In this document: positions 33,800 through 43,289 of the stretch, one piece after another
How the letters are laid out: every line of letters starts with the position of its first letter
Numbering within the stretch: the first letter of the stretch is position 1
Source of the DNA: CAVVDT01 sp963747005
GTDB taxonomy: Bacteria > Pseudomonadota > Alphaproteobacteria > Rhizobiales > Aestuariivirgaceae
Length of the DNA stretch: 64,000 bases
Direction of reading: 5' to 3'
Assembly (NCBI GenBank): GCA_963747005.1
Contig: CAVVDT010000016.1
Coordinates: 124,001 to 188,000, forward strand
The notes under the pieces: generated by a model
Database searches by the model: none
The model's input: the letters and a program-made list of their open reading frames with translations, nothing else
What the model was told of the DNA's origin: nothing
Program-made: the position numbers and the translations under genes

Positions 33800-36331
33800 A
33801 TGGGACACAGCCGTCAGGACGGGGGCTTCAGCGAGGCGCCGCAGAAGAAGCTCGAAGGGTATGAGGACATTCCCCTTCCCGAGGCCCTCAAGGGCCTCGG
33901 CAAGCGCAACCGCGCGCCGGCCGGTCAGGCCGCCCCCGCGGAGCCGTCCGGCGACAGCCGAAGTGAGCCGTCCGGCGCCAGCCGGACTGGCGTGAGCGCG
34001 CAACAAGACGAGCTGTACGGGCCGAAATCCGAAGCCCTGCGGCACCGTCCCGACCCCATGGCGGGACGCACCCTCATGGAGGCGCGCGAGCAGGCGGGCC
34101 CCAGGGGCGGGCTGGAGCACCTGCGCCCCGACCTCCCCAACCTGCCGCTGTTCACCCCGCACCGACCGCCGCGCCCGGAAAAATCCGAGGGCGGCCAGAC
34201 CCTGAAGATTGTCTCCGACTTCACCCCCCAGGGCGACCAGCCCCAGGCCATTGCCGAACTGTCGGCGGGAACCAGGGACGGCGAGCGCGACCAGGTGCTG
34301 TTGGGCGTCACCGGCTCGGGCAAGACCTTCACCATGGCGCATGTCATCGAGCAGACCCAGCGCCCAGCCCTCATCCTCGCCCCCAACAAGACGCTCGCCG
34401 CGCAGCTTTACGGCGAGTTCCGCTCGTTCTTCCCCGCCAACGCGGTGGAGTATTTCGTCTCCTATTACGACTACTACCAGCCCGAGGCCTACGTCCCGCG
34501 CACCGACACCTATATCGAGAAGGAATCCTCCATCAACGAGCAGATCGACCGCATGCGCCACTCCGCCACCCGCGCGCTGCTGGAGCGCGACGATGTGGTG
34601 GTGGTGGCCTCGGTGTCGTGCATCTACGGCATCGGCGATGTGGAGACCTATTCGGCCATGACGTTCGGCCTCAAGAAGGGCGAGCGCATCTCCCAGCGCC
34701 AGCTTCTGGCCGATCTCGTGGCGCTGCAATACCGCCGCAACGATCAGGCCTTCCAGCGCGGCGCCTTCCGGGTGCGCGGCGACACGGTGGAGCTTTTCCC
34801 CTCGCATCTGGAGGACCGGGCGTGGCGCGTTTCCCTGTTCGGCGACGAGATCGATTCCCTCTCCGAGTTCGACCCCCTCACCGGCGCGAAGACCGCCGAG
34901 CTTGAGACCATCAAGGTCTACGCCAACTCCCACTACGTCACCCCCAAGCCGACCCTCGACCAGGCGGTCAGGCGCATCAAGGCCGACCTTGCCCAGCGCC
35001 TCGATGAATTCAATTCCGCCGGCCGCATCCTCGAAGCCCAGCGCCTCGAACAGCGCACCCTCTATGACATCGAGATGATGATGGCGACCGGTTCATGCGC
35101 CGGCATCGAGAACTATTCCCGCTATCTGACCGGCCGCGCCCCCGGCGAGCCGCCGCCCACCCTCTTTGAATACCTCCCCGACAACGCCCTCGTCTTCGTC
35201 GATGAGAGCCACGTCACCGTCGGCCAGTTGAACGGCATGTTCCGCGGCGACTTCAACCGCAAGGCGACGCTGGCCGAATTCGGCTTCCGCCTGCCGTCCG
35301 CCATCGACAACCGCCCCTTGCGCTTCGAGGAATGGGACGCCATGCGCCCCCAGACCACCTACGTCTCGGCCACCCCCGGCCCGTGGGAAATGGAGAGGAC
35401 GGGCGGCGTCTTTACCGAGCAGGTGATCCGCCCCACCGGCCTCGTCGACCCGCCGGTCGAGGTGCGCCCCGTCTCGACCCAGGTCGATGATCTCATCGCC
35501 GAATGCCGCGACATCGCCGCCGCCGGCTACCGGGCGCTGGTCACCGTGCTCACCAAGCGCATGGCCGAGGACTTGACCGAATACATGCACGAGCAGGGCC
35601 TGAGGGTGCGCTACATGCACTCAGACATCGACACGCTTGAACGCATCGAGATCATCCGCGACCTGCGCCTCGGTGCCTTCGACATCCTGGTCGGCATCAA
35701 CCTGCTGCGCGAGGGCCTCGACATCCCCGAATGCGCCCTCGTCGCCATCCTCGATGCCGACAAGGAAGGCTTCCTCAGGTCCGAGACCAGCCTCATCCAG
35801 ACCATCGGCCGCGCCGCCCGCAACGTCGACGGGCGCGTCATCATGTATGCCGACCGCGTCACCGGCTCCATGCAGCGCGCGCTGGACGAGACCTCGCGCC
35901 GCCGCGAAAAGCAGCTTTCCTGGAACGCCGCCAACGGCATCACCCCGGAGAGCATCAAGAAGTCCATCGGTGACATCCTCAACTCGGTCTACGAGAAGGA
36001 CCACGTGCGCGTCGCCACCGGCCTCGAGGAAGAAGCCGGCCAGTATATCGGCCACAACCTTTCAGCCGTCATTGCCGACCTGGAAAAGCGCATGCGCGCC
36101 GCCGCCGCCGATCTCGAATTCGAGGAAGCCGCCCGCCTGCGCGACGAACTGAAGCGCTTGCGCGAGACCGAACTGGCGGTGATGGACGATCCGCTGGCCA
36201 AGGACCCCACCGCCGCCTCGAAGATCAGGAAGGCGGAAACCTTCTGGCCGCAACCCGCCGCAAAGCCGCGCGGAAAATCGACCGGCGGCAAACCCGGCAC
36301 CCACACCTCGTGGCGCGGCAAGAGCACCTGA
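33800..36331 (+). CDS. uvrB: excinuclease ABC subunit B
   Basis: UvrB, 843 residues, DNA-damage recognition helicase of nucleotide excision repair. Seen: Walker A GVTGSGKT (residues 169-176), beta-hairpin region YYDYYQPEAYVPRTDTYIEK, DESHVTVGQL (Walker B region), helicase motifs VLTKRMAEDLTEYMHEQG and LREGLDIPECALVAILDADK, QTIGRAARNVDGRVIMYAD, and the C-terminal UVR domain LEFEEAARLRDELKRLRE. An N-terminal extension of about 130 residues, low-complexity (repeated EPSGxSR), is typical of alphaproteobacterial UvrB. No LexA box is evident just upstream. Confidence 0.97.
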   Translation: MGHSRQDGGFSEAPQKKLEGYEDIPLPEALKGLGKRNRAPAGQAAPAEPSGDSRSEPSGASRTGVSAQQDELYGPKSEALRHRPDPMAGRTLMEAREQAGPRGGLEHLRPDLPNLPLFTPHRPPRPEKSEGGQTLKIVSDFTPQGDQPQAIAELSAGTRDGERDQVLLGVTGSGKTFTMAHVIEQTQRPALILAPNKTLAAQLYGEFRSFFPANAVEYFVSYYDYYQPEAYVPRTDTYIEKESSINEQIDRMRHSATRALLERDDVVVVASVSCIYGIGDVETYSAMTFGLKKGERISQRQLLADLVALQYRRNDQAFQRGAFRVRGDTVELFPSHLEDRAWRVSLFGDEIDSLSEFDPLTGAKTAELETIKVYANSHYVTPKPTLDQAVRRIKADLAQRLDEFNSAGRILEAQRLEQRTLYDIEMMMATGSCAGIENYSRYLTGRAPGEPPPTLFEYLPDNALVFVDESHVTVGQLNGMFRGDFNRKATLAEFGFRLPSAIDNRPLRFEEWDAMRPQTTYVSATPGPWEMERTGGVFTEQVIRPTGLVDPPVEVRPVSTQVDDLIAECRDIAAAGYRALVTVLTKRMAEDLTEYMHEQGLRVRYMHSDIDTLERIEIIRDLRLGAFDILVGINLLREGLDIPECALVAILDADKEGFLRSETSLIQTIGRAARNVDGRVIMYADRVTGSMQRALDETSRRREKQLSWNAANGITPESIKKSIGDILNSVYEKDHVRVATGLEEEAGQYIGHNLSAVIADLEKRMRAAAADLEFEEAARLRDELKRLRETELAVMDDPLAKDPTAASKIRKAETFWPQPAAKPRGKSTGGKPGTHTSWRGKST

Positions 36332-36524
36332 ACCCGGCCCTGGCGCGGCGGGAGGGCGTGCGCGCGGTTACGTATGTTGTTGTCTAGCGCCCGTCCTTGC
36401 GCTACCGATGGGCAAGGGCAATGTTGCAAAGAGTTCCGTCATGCGGCGGATCCGGTGGCAAGCGGTCCGGGCCTTCCGGGTGGACTCCCGGCGGCAGGGG
36501 CTGCCTTGCCAGAAGAAACGGCCG

Positions 36525-37721
36525 ATGGCATCTGGGCAAGCTTGGCCTGGTCGCCCCGACCATGGCGCGCCGCGCCCTGCCGGCAGGCCGGGCGTAACGC
36601 GGGATGCGGCCATCCGGGCGGCGGTCCGCTGGGCGCTGCTGCTGGCACTGGGCCTGGGCCTCACCGCCTGCACCAGCACCGGCGCGCGGCTGATCGATGG
36701 CCGCCAGCAGATCGAACGGCCGAAATACCGCATCGGCGTCCTGCCCTATCCGGGTCTCATGAGCGGCCTCGTCATGCCCGACCCCGACAAGCTCGGCGAG
36801 CACAGCTATGTGGGCTTCGACGGGCCCTTGAGCTCGGAACAGGGCCGCGGCCTGCTCTATACCTGCAATGCCGGCTTCCTCGATCTCGCCCATGTGCGCA
36901 AGAGCGCCGACTGGTCGCGCTACCTGGCGCGCGAGGTGAGGGGCGCGCTCGAACGCGGCGCCGCCGGCATCGTCGTCAATGCCGAGGAGCCGAGCCGCTA
37001 CCACCTCGGCTTCCGCTATCCGGCCTTCTGGGGCGGCCTTGCGCCGGCCGACCGCCGGGCCCTGATCGGCGAGCTTTCCATCCGCCTCGGCCAGCACCTG
37101 TCGGAACTGGCCAACGCCTGGCACGAGATCATCTCCTTCTACGGCTACAACTCCACCGTCTTCCTGTCCGAAAAGCCCTCGGCCTTCACCTATGACGACA
37201 TGATCTCGCACATGCTGGGCGTGAAGGTCGCCGCCATGGCCATGCGCGATGCCACGCGCGATTACGACACCGCCGTCACCTACCATCTCAAGGCCGAGCT
37301 GGCGCGCCTGCGGGTGGTGAGCGCCGACGACGCCGGCCGCGCGATGTTCGCCGTGCAGGGCCTGTGGTGGAAGGGCGGCGCCGGCGCCATCAGGCGCGAC
37401 CTGCGCTACGCCGTCAGCGGCGAGGCGATCGTTCCCTGGCTGGTGCGCGGCCTCACCTTCTGCCCCGACGCCCGCCCCTCGGCCTTTGCCCTGGACGACC
37501 TGAAAACCGTTATGGGCCGCGACTTTACCGGCTTCGTCGACTTCGCCATCGAGCCCAACATCCCGCAGGCCAGGCCGATCATGGCGATGTTTTCGCCGCC
37601 GCCGGAGATGATCCGCCCGGCGGAACACTTCCCCGCCATCATCGCCCGTGTACGCGCCGCGCTGGTCCGGCAATACGGCGCCGATGTGGACCGTCCCTAC
37701 CCGCTGGCCGCAACGCAGTAA
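36525..37721 (+). CDS. DUF4056-type lipoprotein
   Basis: From ATG 36525 the protein has about 398 residues. A membrane stretch (WALLLALGLGLTAC) ends in a lipobox with Cys, so it is predicted to be a lipoprotein. The mature part matches DUF4056 proteins as I recall: YVGFDGPLSSEQGRGLLYTC, GFLDLAHVRKSADWSRYL, YRYPAFW-like FRYPAFWGG, NAWHEIISFYGYNSTVFLSE, FTYDDMISHMLG. Function of the family is unknown. The start is uncertain: ATG 36408, 36441 or 36525 are all in frame and each gives a long N-terminal region before the signal. Confidence 0.7.
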   Translation: MASGQAWPGRPDHGAPRPAGRPGVTRDAAIRAAVRWALLLALGLGLTACTSTGARLIDGRQQIERPKYRIGVLPYPGLMSGLVMPDPDKLGEHSYVGFDGPLSSEQGRGLLYTCNAGFLDLAHVRKSADWSRYLAREVRGALERGAAGIVVNAEEPSRYHLGFRYPAFWGGLAPADRRALIGELSIRLGQHLSELANAWHEIISFYGYNSTVFLSEKPSAFTYDDMISHMLGVKVAAMAMRDATRDYDTAVTYHLKAELARLRVVSADDAGRAMFAVQGLWWKGGAGAIRRDLRYAVSGEAIVPWLVRGLTFCPDARPSAFALDDLKTVMGRDFTGFVDFAIEPNIPQARPIMAMFSPPPEMIRPAEHFPAIIARVRAALVRQYGADVDRPYPLAATQ

Positions 37722-37868
37722 TACCAAAGGTCCCCTCACGCTCCGCCGCGCTTCGCGTGGTCGCCTCTCCCAGCCTCGTCATGGCGGTGCCTGACACCGC
37801 CATCCATGCCGCCGCACGCGCCGCGCCTTGCCGAAACGCCTGCGGCATGGACCCCGGTCCCCTCATGC

Positions 37869-37905
37869 CGTCATCCCGGGACTTGATCCCGGGATCCATT
37901 CCGCC
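37869..37905. repeat. REP-like palindrome
   Basis: CATCCCGGGA-CTTGA-TCCCGGGATC, a near-perfect palindrome of the family seen at 32063-32088, between the DUF4056 and dioxygenase genes. Confidence 0.65.
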
Positions 37906-37957
37906 AGAGCAGCCCCGCGCCCGGCGGCCGCGGTATTGCGCAAGCCGCGCCCCGCCC

Positions 37958-38842
37958 CTACTCCGCCGCGCGCGCCTTGCCCGCTCCACCCTTCGCCAGT
38001 TCCCGCGGCGACGCGCCCGCGAACGTGGTGCGATACATCAGCCGCCTGAACCCGTGATAGTCGTTCACGGCATAGTGCTGGGTGAAGAGATTGTCCCAGA
38101 TCGCCACCGCCCCGGCCGACCAGCGCAGCCGGCAGCAGAATTCCGGCCGCGTCGCATGGCGCTGGATCTGGTCGAGCAGCGGCCGGCTTTCGGCCTCACT
38201 CAAGCCGTCGAGCCGCGACACGTAGAGCGGATTGAGGAACAACGCCCGCCGCCCGGTGACCGGGTTCTCGATCACCGCCGGGTGGAAGCGCTCCTCATCG
38301 GCGGACGGATCGCCGCGGCTCATGCGGATCGACCCGGCGCGCTCGTTCATCGGCGGCGCCCACCTGACGCCGTAGGGCTTGCCCACATGCACCGCATCGC
38401 GCCCGACGAGCAGGTCGCGCAGCGGTCCGGGCAGGGTTTCGAAGGCGGCCGCCTGGCTGACATAGACGGTATCGCCCCCATAAGGCGGCACCACCTCGGC
38501 CGCCAGCAGCGATCCCGCCGGCGGGCGTTCGAGGAAGGAGAAATCCGTATGCCAGTCGCCGCCGAACACCCCGCCCTTCTCGTCGGCCTCCTTCAGCACC
38601 GCGATCACCTCCGGCTCGCCCTCGAGCGGCTCGACATAAGGCAGCCTGACCGGCGCCCCGAAGGCGCGGGTGAGGTTTTTCAGGTGATCGATGGAAAGGT
38701 GCTGATCGCGCAGCATCAACACCTGATGCCGCCCCAACGCCTGACGCAACGCCCCGGCCAGGTCGGCCGAAATGGGCTGCTTGAGGTCGACCCCCGAAAT
38801 CTCGGCCCCGATGGTCCCGGTGATTGGGTGTTCGGTCAGCAT
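37958..38842 (-). CDS. TauD/TfdA-family Fe(II)/2-oxoglutarate dioxygenase
   Basis: A 294-residue oxygenase using Fe(II), O2 and 2-oxoglutarate. Seen: ISGVDLKQPISADLAGAL, VLMLRDQHLSIDHLKNLTR, iron ligands in DWHTDFSF (H-x-D), the distal His in AIWDNLFTQHYAVNDYHGFR and the oxoglutarate-binding Arg in GFRRLMYRTT. The substrate is not deducible (taurine, other sulfonates or a small acid). No sulfonate transport genes are nearby. A fragment of a paralogue lies about 0.7 kb upstream at 39462-39640. Confidence 0.88.
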   Translation of the reverse strand: MLTEHPITGTIGAEISGVDLKQPISADLAGALRQALGRHQVLMLRDQHLSIDHLKNLTRAFGAPVRLPYVEPLEGEPEVIAVLKEADEKGGVFGGDWHTDFSFLERPPAGSLLAAEVVPPYGGDTVYVSQAAAFETLPGPLRDLLVGRDAVHVGKPYGVRWAPPMNERAGSIRMSRGDPSADEERFHPAVIENPVTGRRALFLNPLYVSRLDGLSEAESRPLLDQIQRHATRPEFCCRLRWSAGAVAIWDNLFTQHYAVNDYHGFRRLMYRTTFAGASPRELAKGGAGKARAAE

Positions 38843-38965
38843 GGGTGAAGGCCTCCGTCAGGCAAGCGGGCCACCCGGCAACGCCCGGCCCGCGCATCAA
38901 CACTGTTGCGCCCGACAATACCCCGCAAGCCCCCCGCCGTCATGGGGCATCATCTCTCCACCCCG

Positions 38966-39052
38966 CGTCATTCCGGCAAAGGCCGGAATCCAGAGCCACA
39001 CGGCAAAGCCTCACCCCGCTGCCTCTGGACCCCGGCCTGCGCCGGGGTGACG
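38966..39052. repeat. REP-like palindromes
   Basis: CGTCATTCCGGCAAAGGCCG with GGAATCCAG (38966-38993), then CCCCGGCCTGCGCCGGGG plus TGACG (about 39029-39051). Both occur in related form elsewhere in the window and flank the GIY-YIG gene on its upstream side. Confidence 0.7.
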
Positions 39053-39082
39053 AAGGCCCGGTCAATCCGCTAGCGTACACCG

Positions 39083-39376
39083 ATGCACCGCCAACCTTGC
39101 GTCTACATCCTCGCCAGCCAGCGCAACGGCACGCTCTATGTCGGTGTGACGTCCGCCCTCGCTCAGCGCATCTGGCAGCACAAGCAGGGCGAAGCCGAAG
39201 GCTTCACGCGCCGCTATGGTGTGAAGACCCTCGTGTGGTACGAGCCGCACCCGACCATCGAATCAGCGATCACTAGGGAAAAGCAGATCAAGGAATGGCA
39301 ACGCGCCTGGAAGCTCCGCCTCATCGAGACCGACAACCCCCAATGGCGCGATCTCTATGAAGACCTGAACGCCTGA
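39083..39376 (+). CDS. GIY-YIG endonuclease-domain protein
   Basis: A 97-residue protein of the small stand-alone GIY-YIG family (YhbQ/UPF0213-like): CVYILASQRNGTLYVGVTSA holds the VYIL...YVGVT core; then HKQGEAEGFTRRYGVKTLVW with conserved Arg/Tyr, SAITREKQIKEWQRAWK with the conserved Glu and Lys. Family members may cut branched or single-stranded DNA, but their cell role is poorly known. REP-like repeats lie on both sides, so the gene may have been moved as a repeat-flanked block. Confidence 0.88.
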   Translation: MHRQPCVYILASQRNGTLYVGVTSALAQRIWQHKQGEAEGFTRRYGVKTLVWYEPHPTIESAITREKQIKEWQRAWKLRLIETDNPQWRDLYEDLNA

Positions 39377-39397
39377 GCCTGCCCGTGAATCGGCGCT

Positions 39398-39425
39398 CGT
39401 CATTCCGGCGAAGGCCGGAATCCAG
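39398..39425. repeat. REP-like palindrome
   Basis: CGTCATTCCGGCGAAGGCCG followed by GAATCCAG, nearly identical to 38966-38993 and with matching downstream bases (AGAGC...CACGGCAAAGCCTC versus AGAGCAACTCGGCAAAGCCTC). Confidence 0.7.
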
Positions 39426-39461
39426 AGCAACTCGGCAAAGCCTCCCCCCTCATCCCATCCT

Positions 39462-39640
39462 TGACCTTCCCGCACCGGTGTCCCGAAGGCGCGGGTGAGG
39501 TTTTTGCGCCGGTCGAGCGACAGATACTGATCGCGCACAATATGCACCTGATCTCGCCCCAACGCCGCGCACAACACCCCGCCAAAATCATGGCTACCCG
39601 ACAACACGTCTTGTCCAAAACAACTCGAACTCGATAACAT
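39462..39640 (-). pseudogene. fragment of a TauD-type dioxygenase paralogue
   Basis: The minus strand encodes AALGRDQVHIVRDQYLSLDR then RKNLTRAFGTPV, matching the N-terminal part of the intact dioxygenase (ALGRHQVLMLRDQHLSIDH, LKNLTRAFGAPV). The rest of the gene is missing: it breaks into repeat sequence on one side and into the AT-rich SIR2 gene region on the other. It is a degraded copy, probably left by the rearrangement that brought in the SIR2 gene. Confidence 0.7.
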
Positions 39641-40781
39641 GCCACACACTTGTCACCGACTTGAACATTCCAACACGACATGTCCACACCTCCACTCAAC
39701 GAACTCGATCCATCCGGATCAATACTATTCCTTGGCTCTGGATTTTCGCAAGCTGCGACGAACATTCGAAATACTCACATACCAACCGTTAGCGGGTTAC
39801 GCGAAGTCTTTGCTGATTTTCTAAACGTTAATTCAGATGACTACACACTTCCAACACTCGCAGACGAGGTTTATTCATCTGGACGACACGTTTTATACGA
39901 TTTGTTATATGAATTATTTACAATAAGAACTCTAAATAAATCACAAATAGACATTCTATCACTACCATGGCGTCGCATTTACACCACTAATTATGACGAC
40001 GCAGTCGAATTCGCCCATCTTCAATTAAACAAACACACTCCCAGTTATAACTACGACGACCCCAAACCTAAGAAACTCGTTAACGGCTCTGTTATTCATC
40101 TACATGGTGTGATTCGCAGCGCAACGGAAGAAAACATTTTAAATCAATTAATACTTAACGAAAGTTCTTATGTCAGACAGCATTTCGAAAAATCAACTTG
40201 GTATGATGATTTTAGTCGTGATCTCCGCTTTTGCACTGCGTGCTTTTTCGTTGGCTACAGTTTGTCCGATTATCACATATCCGCCCTCTTAATGCAAAGC
40301 CCAAGCATACAACAAAGAACTTATTTCGTCACTCGTAAGTCATACGATAAGATATTTGAGAACCGAATCCAACCGTTTGGGCAAATCCTACCTATTGAAA
40401 TTGACGGCTTTGCAACTTTATGCTCAACACTCCCACCACCAGAGCCTATAAATGATCCCTACGTTTTGAAGTCGCTTCGTTTTATTGATCCGTTTAAGGA
40501 TAAAAGGACTCTTACTCCCCCAACAGCGACAGAAATATTTAATCTCGTGACTTTTGGCTCTTTCAATTATCAACGTTGCTTGGCAACCCTCCCTGGTGCG
40601 GACTATATTATTCCCCGAGAAGCACGCGCCGACGACGCCCTTTCCCAATTGTCTGATGCCAGATGTTTATTAGTTCATGCTCGAATTGGAAATGGAAAGA
40701 GTGTATTTTTATATATTCTCGCTCACAAGCTTTCAGAAAATGGCTACAATTGCTTCTTTTACAAGACTAACGGTTTGGTAA

Positions 40782-41944
40782 TACCAACGGCTTTGATGGC
40801 TGACTCTCTGGGGGATTTTCACGTGGGCTGATCCGTGATTCTTTGGCGCGAGGAGGATTCGCGCCATGGGAACAGCGGTGAAGATGCGGATGGACTATTC
40901 GGCTGCGGAACTGCGGCGTCTTGCCAAGGTCTCCAAGGACGCCAACCAGAGCCGACGGCTGTTGTCGTTGGCGGCGGTGGCGGACGGGATGAGCCGCGAG
41001 GATGCGGCCAGGATCGGCGGCATGGATCGGCAGACCTTGCGGGACTGGGTTCACCGCTTCAATACGGCCGGTCCCGACGGGCTCAAGGACGCCTGGTGGA
41101 GCGGTCCCGAGCCGCGGCTGTCGTCGACCCAGAAGACGGAACTGGCCGAGATTGTCGAGACGGGACCCGATCCTGTTGTCGACGGCGTGGTGCGCTGGCG
41201 GCGTGTCGATCTCCAGAAGGCCATCAAGCAGCGCTTCGGCGTCGACTACCACGAGCGCTACGTCGGAACGCTGTTGAAGGAACTCGGGTTCTCCCACATG
41301 AGCGCACGGCCGCGCCATCCGGCGCAGGACGGTGTGATCGTCGAGGCATATAAAAAAACTTCCCGCACACGCTGAGCACCCATCTGGCTGGTCTGCCGAA
41401 AGGAAAGCCAGTGGAGATATGGTTCCAGGACGAAGCCCGCATCGGGCAGAAGAACGGCCTCGTGCGGCAGTGGGCACGCCGCGGCACGCGGCCTCGCCAG
41501 CCTGCCGATCAGCGCTACGAGAGCGCCTACCTGTTCGGTGCAATCTGCCCGGCACGCGGAATCGGCGCAGCACTCGCGCTGCCCTTCGTCGATACCGAAG
41601 CCATGCAGCTTCACCTCGACGAAATCAGCCGCCATGTCGCCAGAGACGCTCACGCCGTGCTTCTGCTCGACCGTGCCGGATGGCACACCACAGCAAGGCT
41701 CAAGGTACCGAAGAACATCACACCAATCTTCCTGCCATCGAGGGCGCCAGAGCTCAACCCGGTCGAGAATATCTGGCAATTCCTGCGCGCCAACTGGCTT
41801 TCCAACCGGGTCTTCGACGGCTACGAAGCCATCATCGAGGCTGCATGCGAAGCATGGCGCAACCTCATCGCCCAACCCGACATAATCACATCCATCGGCA
41901 TGCGAGACTGGGCACACGTCGGTCAATCATCATGACCGTTGGTA
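40782..41944 (+). mobile_element. IS630-family element A, copy 2 (1163 bp)
   Basis: Termini TACCAACGG (40782) and CCGTTGGTA (41944), flanked by TAA on both sides (40779-40781 and 41945-41947). Same length as copy 1 and identical encoded proteins in all frames, so the transposition was recent. It is inserted in the NTPase region of the SIR2-STAND gene, in the same orientation as that gene and opposite to copy 1. Confidence 0.92.
40866..41935 (+). CDS. IS630-family transposase of element A, made by -1 frameshift
   Basis: The first frame (40866-41375) encodes the DNA-binding part and the second (41411-41935) the DDE domain. They overlap at a run of seven A (41352-41358). Reading AAA AAA then slipping back one base joins EAYKK to NFPHTLSTHL and gives 356 residues. 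Catalytic landmarks are WFQDEARIGQ, LLLDRAGWHT and ELNPVENIWQ, the same as copy 1. No damage is seen, so this copy should be active. Confidence 0.88.
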
Positions 41945-43255
41945 TAACTCAGTCGGAATTAAATATAATAAAATCATTCAAACGTGTAATTATTTTTTTT
42001 GACTCATATAATTCGGCGATCGATACAATTTCACAATTTGACGACGTTCAAGAAGTGAAATTCGTTGTTGCAGTTCGATCCGGAATACAAGATGTTCGCT
42101 TTCACGAAATTCAAGCTAAACTTCCGAGCCCTCTCAAGCGTATTAATTTAAATGAATTGCAGAAGAGAGATTTTATTGATTTTAAGCGTTTGCTGGATAA
42201 ATCGGGAGTGCGAGCGCCAGACTTAGAGAAAGTTATCGATAATTGCCATGACATCAGAGAGGTGGTACTTAGTCTGTATGATAATAAATTAATAAAAGAT
42301 AGGATACGAGAGGCCTTTTCGCCATTATTGACGGATGAACGCGCGAGACGAATATTTATTACAATTCATATACTTGAGTTAGTGGGTCAGGACGTGGACG
42401 CAGCCTTCCTGAAAAGTGTAACAGATAGCGATCCTTATGCTGAAATGAATAAATTCAAAGAGATAACTAGCGATTTTTTCAGACTTGATGATGATAATTT
42501 GCAAGTAAGATCTGCTATGTTTTCGGAGTACATGGTTCAAAATTATTTTGATCATAGGGAAGTTGTGGAGTGCGTATATCCTTTGATAGTCGAGGCAGTG
42601 AAGAGAAAAGTCGAACGTAGATATCAGGCAATTTTGAGTAGCCTTATGCGATTTTCTGTTTTGGAAAGAGCATTGTCTGGTGATCCCGATTACATTCGTT
42701 CATTGGTAGGGTTGTTCGAGCACTTGCGCCGTGATCTGGGCGTTAACAAGGAACCACTCTTCTGGTTGCAGTATTCAATTCTAATGACGGCCGCCAATGA
42801 TCTTCATGCGGCGGAAGGGTTTATTAGAACAGCGTATGCGCGTGCGCAGGAAAGTTCGGGCTTTCAGACGTTTCAAATCGATACCTATGCTTTGAAGCTT
42901 CTTTTGCAGATAGAGCAGCGCTCCTCAGAGAGTAAGGTTGATCGGTTCGACGAGATAGCGGACAAGCTGGAACGGGTGAACTCGATGATTGGCGACGAGA
43001 ATCGGCGCATTCACGCGATTCAAGTGCTTGAGGGCATTGAACCTTTTGTTGGGGCGCGCATTGCCGCATTCTCTACCGGGGAAAGAATGCGCTTGTCTAT
43101 AGGCTTTCACTCGTGGGGGAAGGGTTGAGGCAATTGTCACCGGATGAGCGTGCGCAGACTGGTTCTGATCAGATATTGGCCAGTGTCTTGCGTGCCAAGG
43201 AGATGATTTTGGTTCATAGCGCAAATTAGCCTTGCAAGCTCCTCGAACCATCCTC

Positions 43256-43289
43256 TTGACATCCAACTCAAAATGTTCTACATATGTTC
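43256..43289 (+). promoter_or_regulatory. probable SOS promoter with LexA box
   Basis: GTTC-TACATAT-GTTC at 43275-43289 fits the alphaproteobacterial LexA operator GTTC-N7-GTTC exactly. It overlaps a candidate -10 (TACATA, 43279-43284) placed 17 bp after a consensus -35 (TTGACA, 43256-43261). LexA binding here would block the promoter. Transcription would start near 43291 and run rightward. Confidence 0.65.

Larger units (their letters stand above)
39680..43128 (+). pseudogene. SIR2-STAND-type protein (candidate anti-phage NADase), split by an IS630 element
   Basis: AT-rich, acquired-looking gene. Part 1 (39680-40781) encodes a SIR2-like NAD-binding domain: SILFLGSGFSQAATN, RIYTTNYDDAVEFA, SVIHLHGVIRSA, FFVGYSLSDYHIS. 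A P-loop follows: ARIGNGKSVFLY (GNGKS at residues 337-341). Part 2 resumes after the IS at 41948 with a Walker B-like FKRVIIFFDSYNSA (Asp386), VKFVVAVRSGIQD and a long helical C-terminus. Removing the IS and one TAA gives one 760-residue frame. SIR2 fused to a STAND-like NTPase is the layout of Avs5/DSR-type defence proteins that deplete NAD. As it stands it cannot make the full protein. The 3' end may also be frameshifted near 43050 (an alternative frame continues to TAG at 43227). Confidence 0.8.

Noticed and set aside
37721..37736. TACCAAAGGTCC, identical to the start of the 260 bp MITE
   Set aside because: Only about 12 bases match, there is no second inverted end nearby, and one such match is expected to be uninformative.
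40782..41944. TA as the target duplication of element A
   Set aside because: With TA the joined SIR2 frame hits a stop (ATA TAA) and the element B transposase loses its family C-terminus. A 3 bp TAA duplication restores both.
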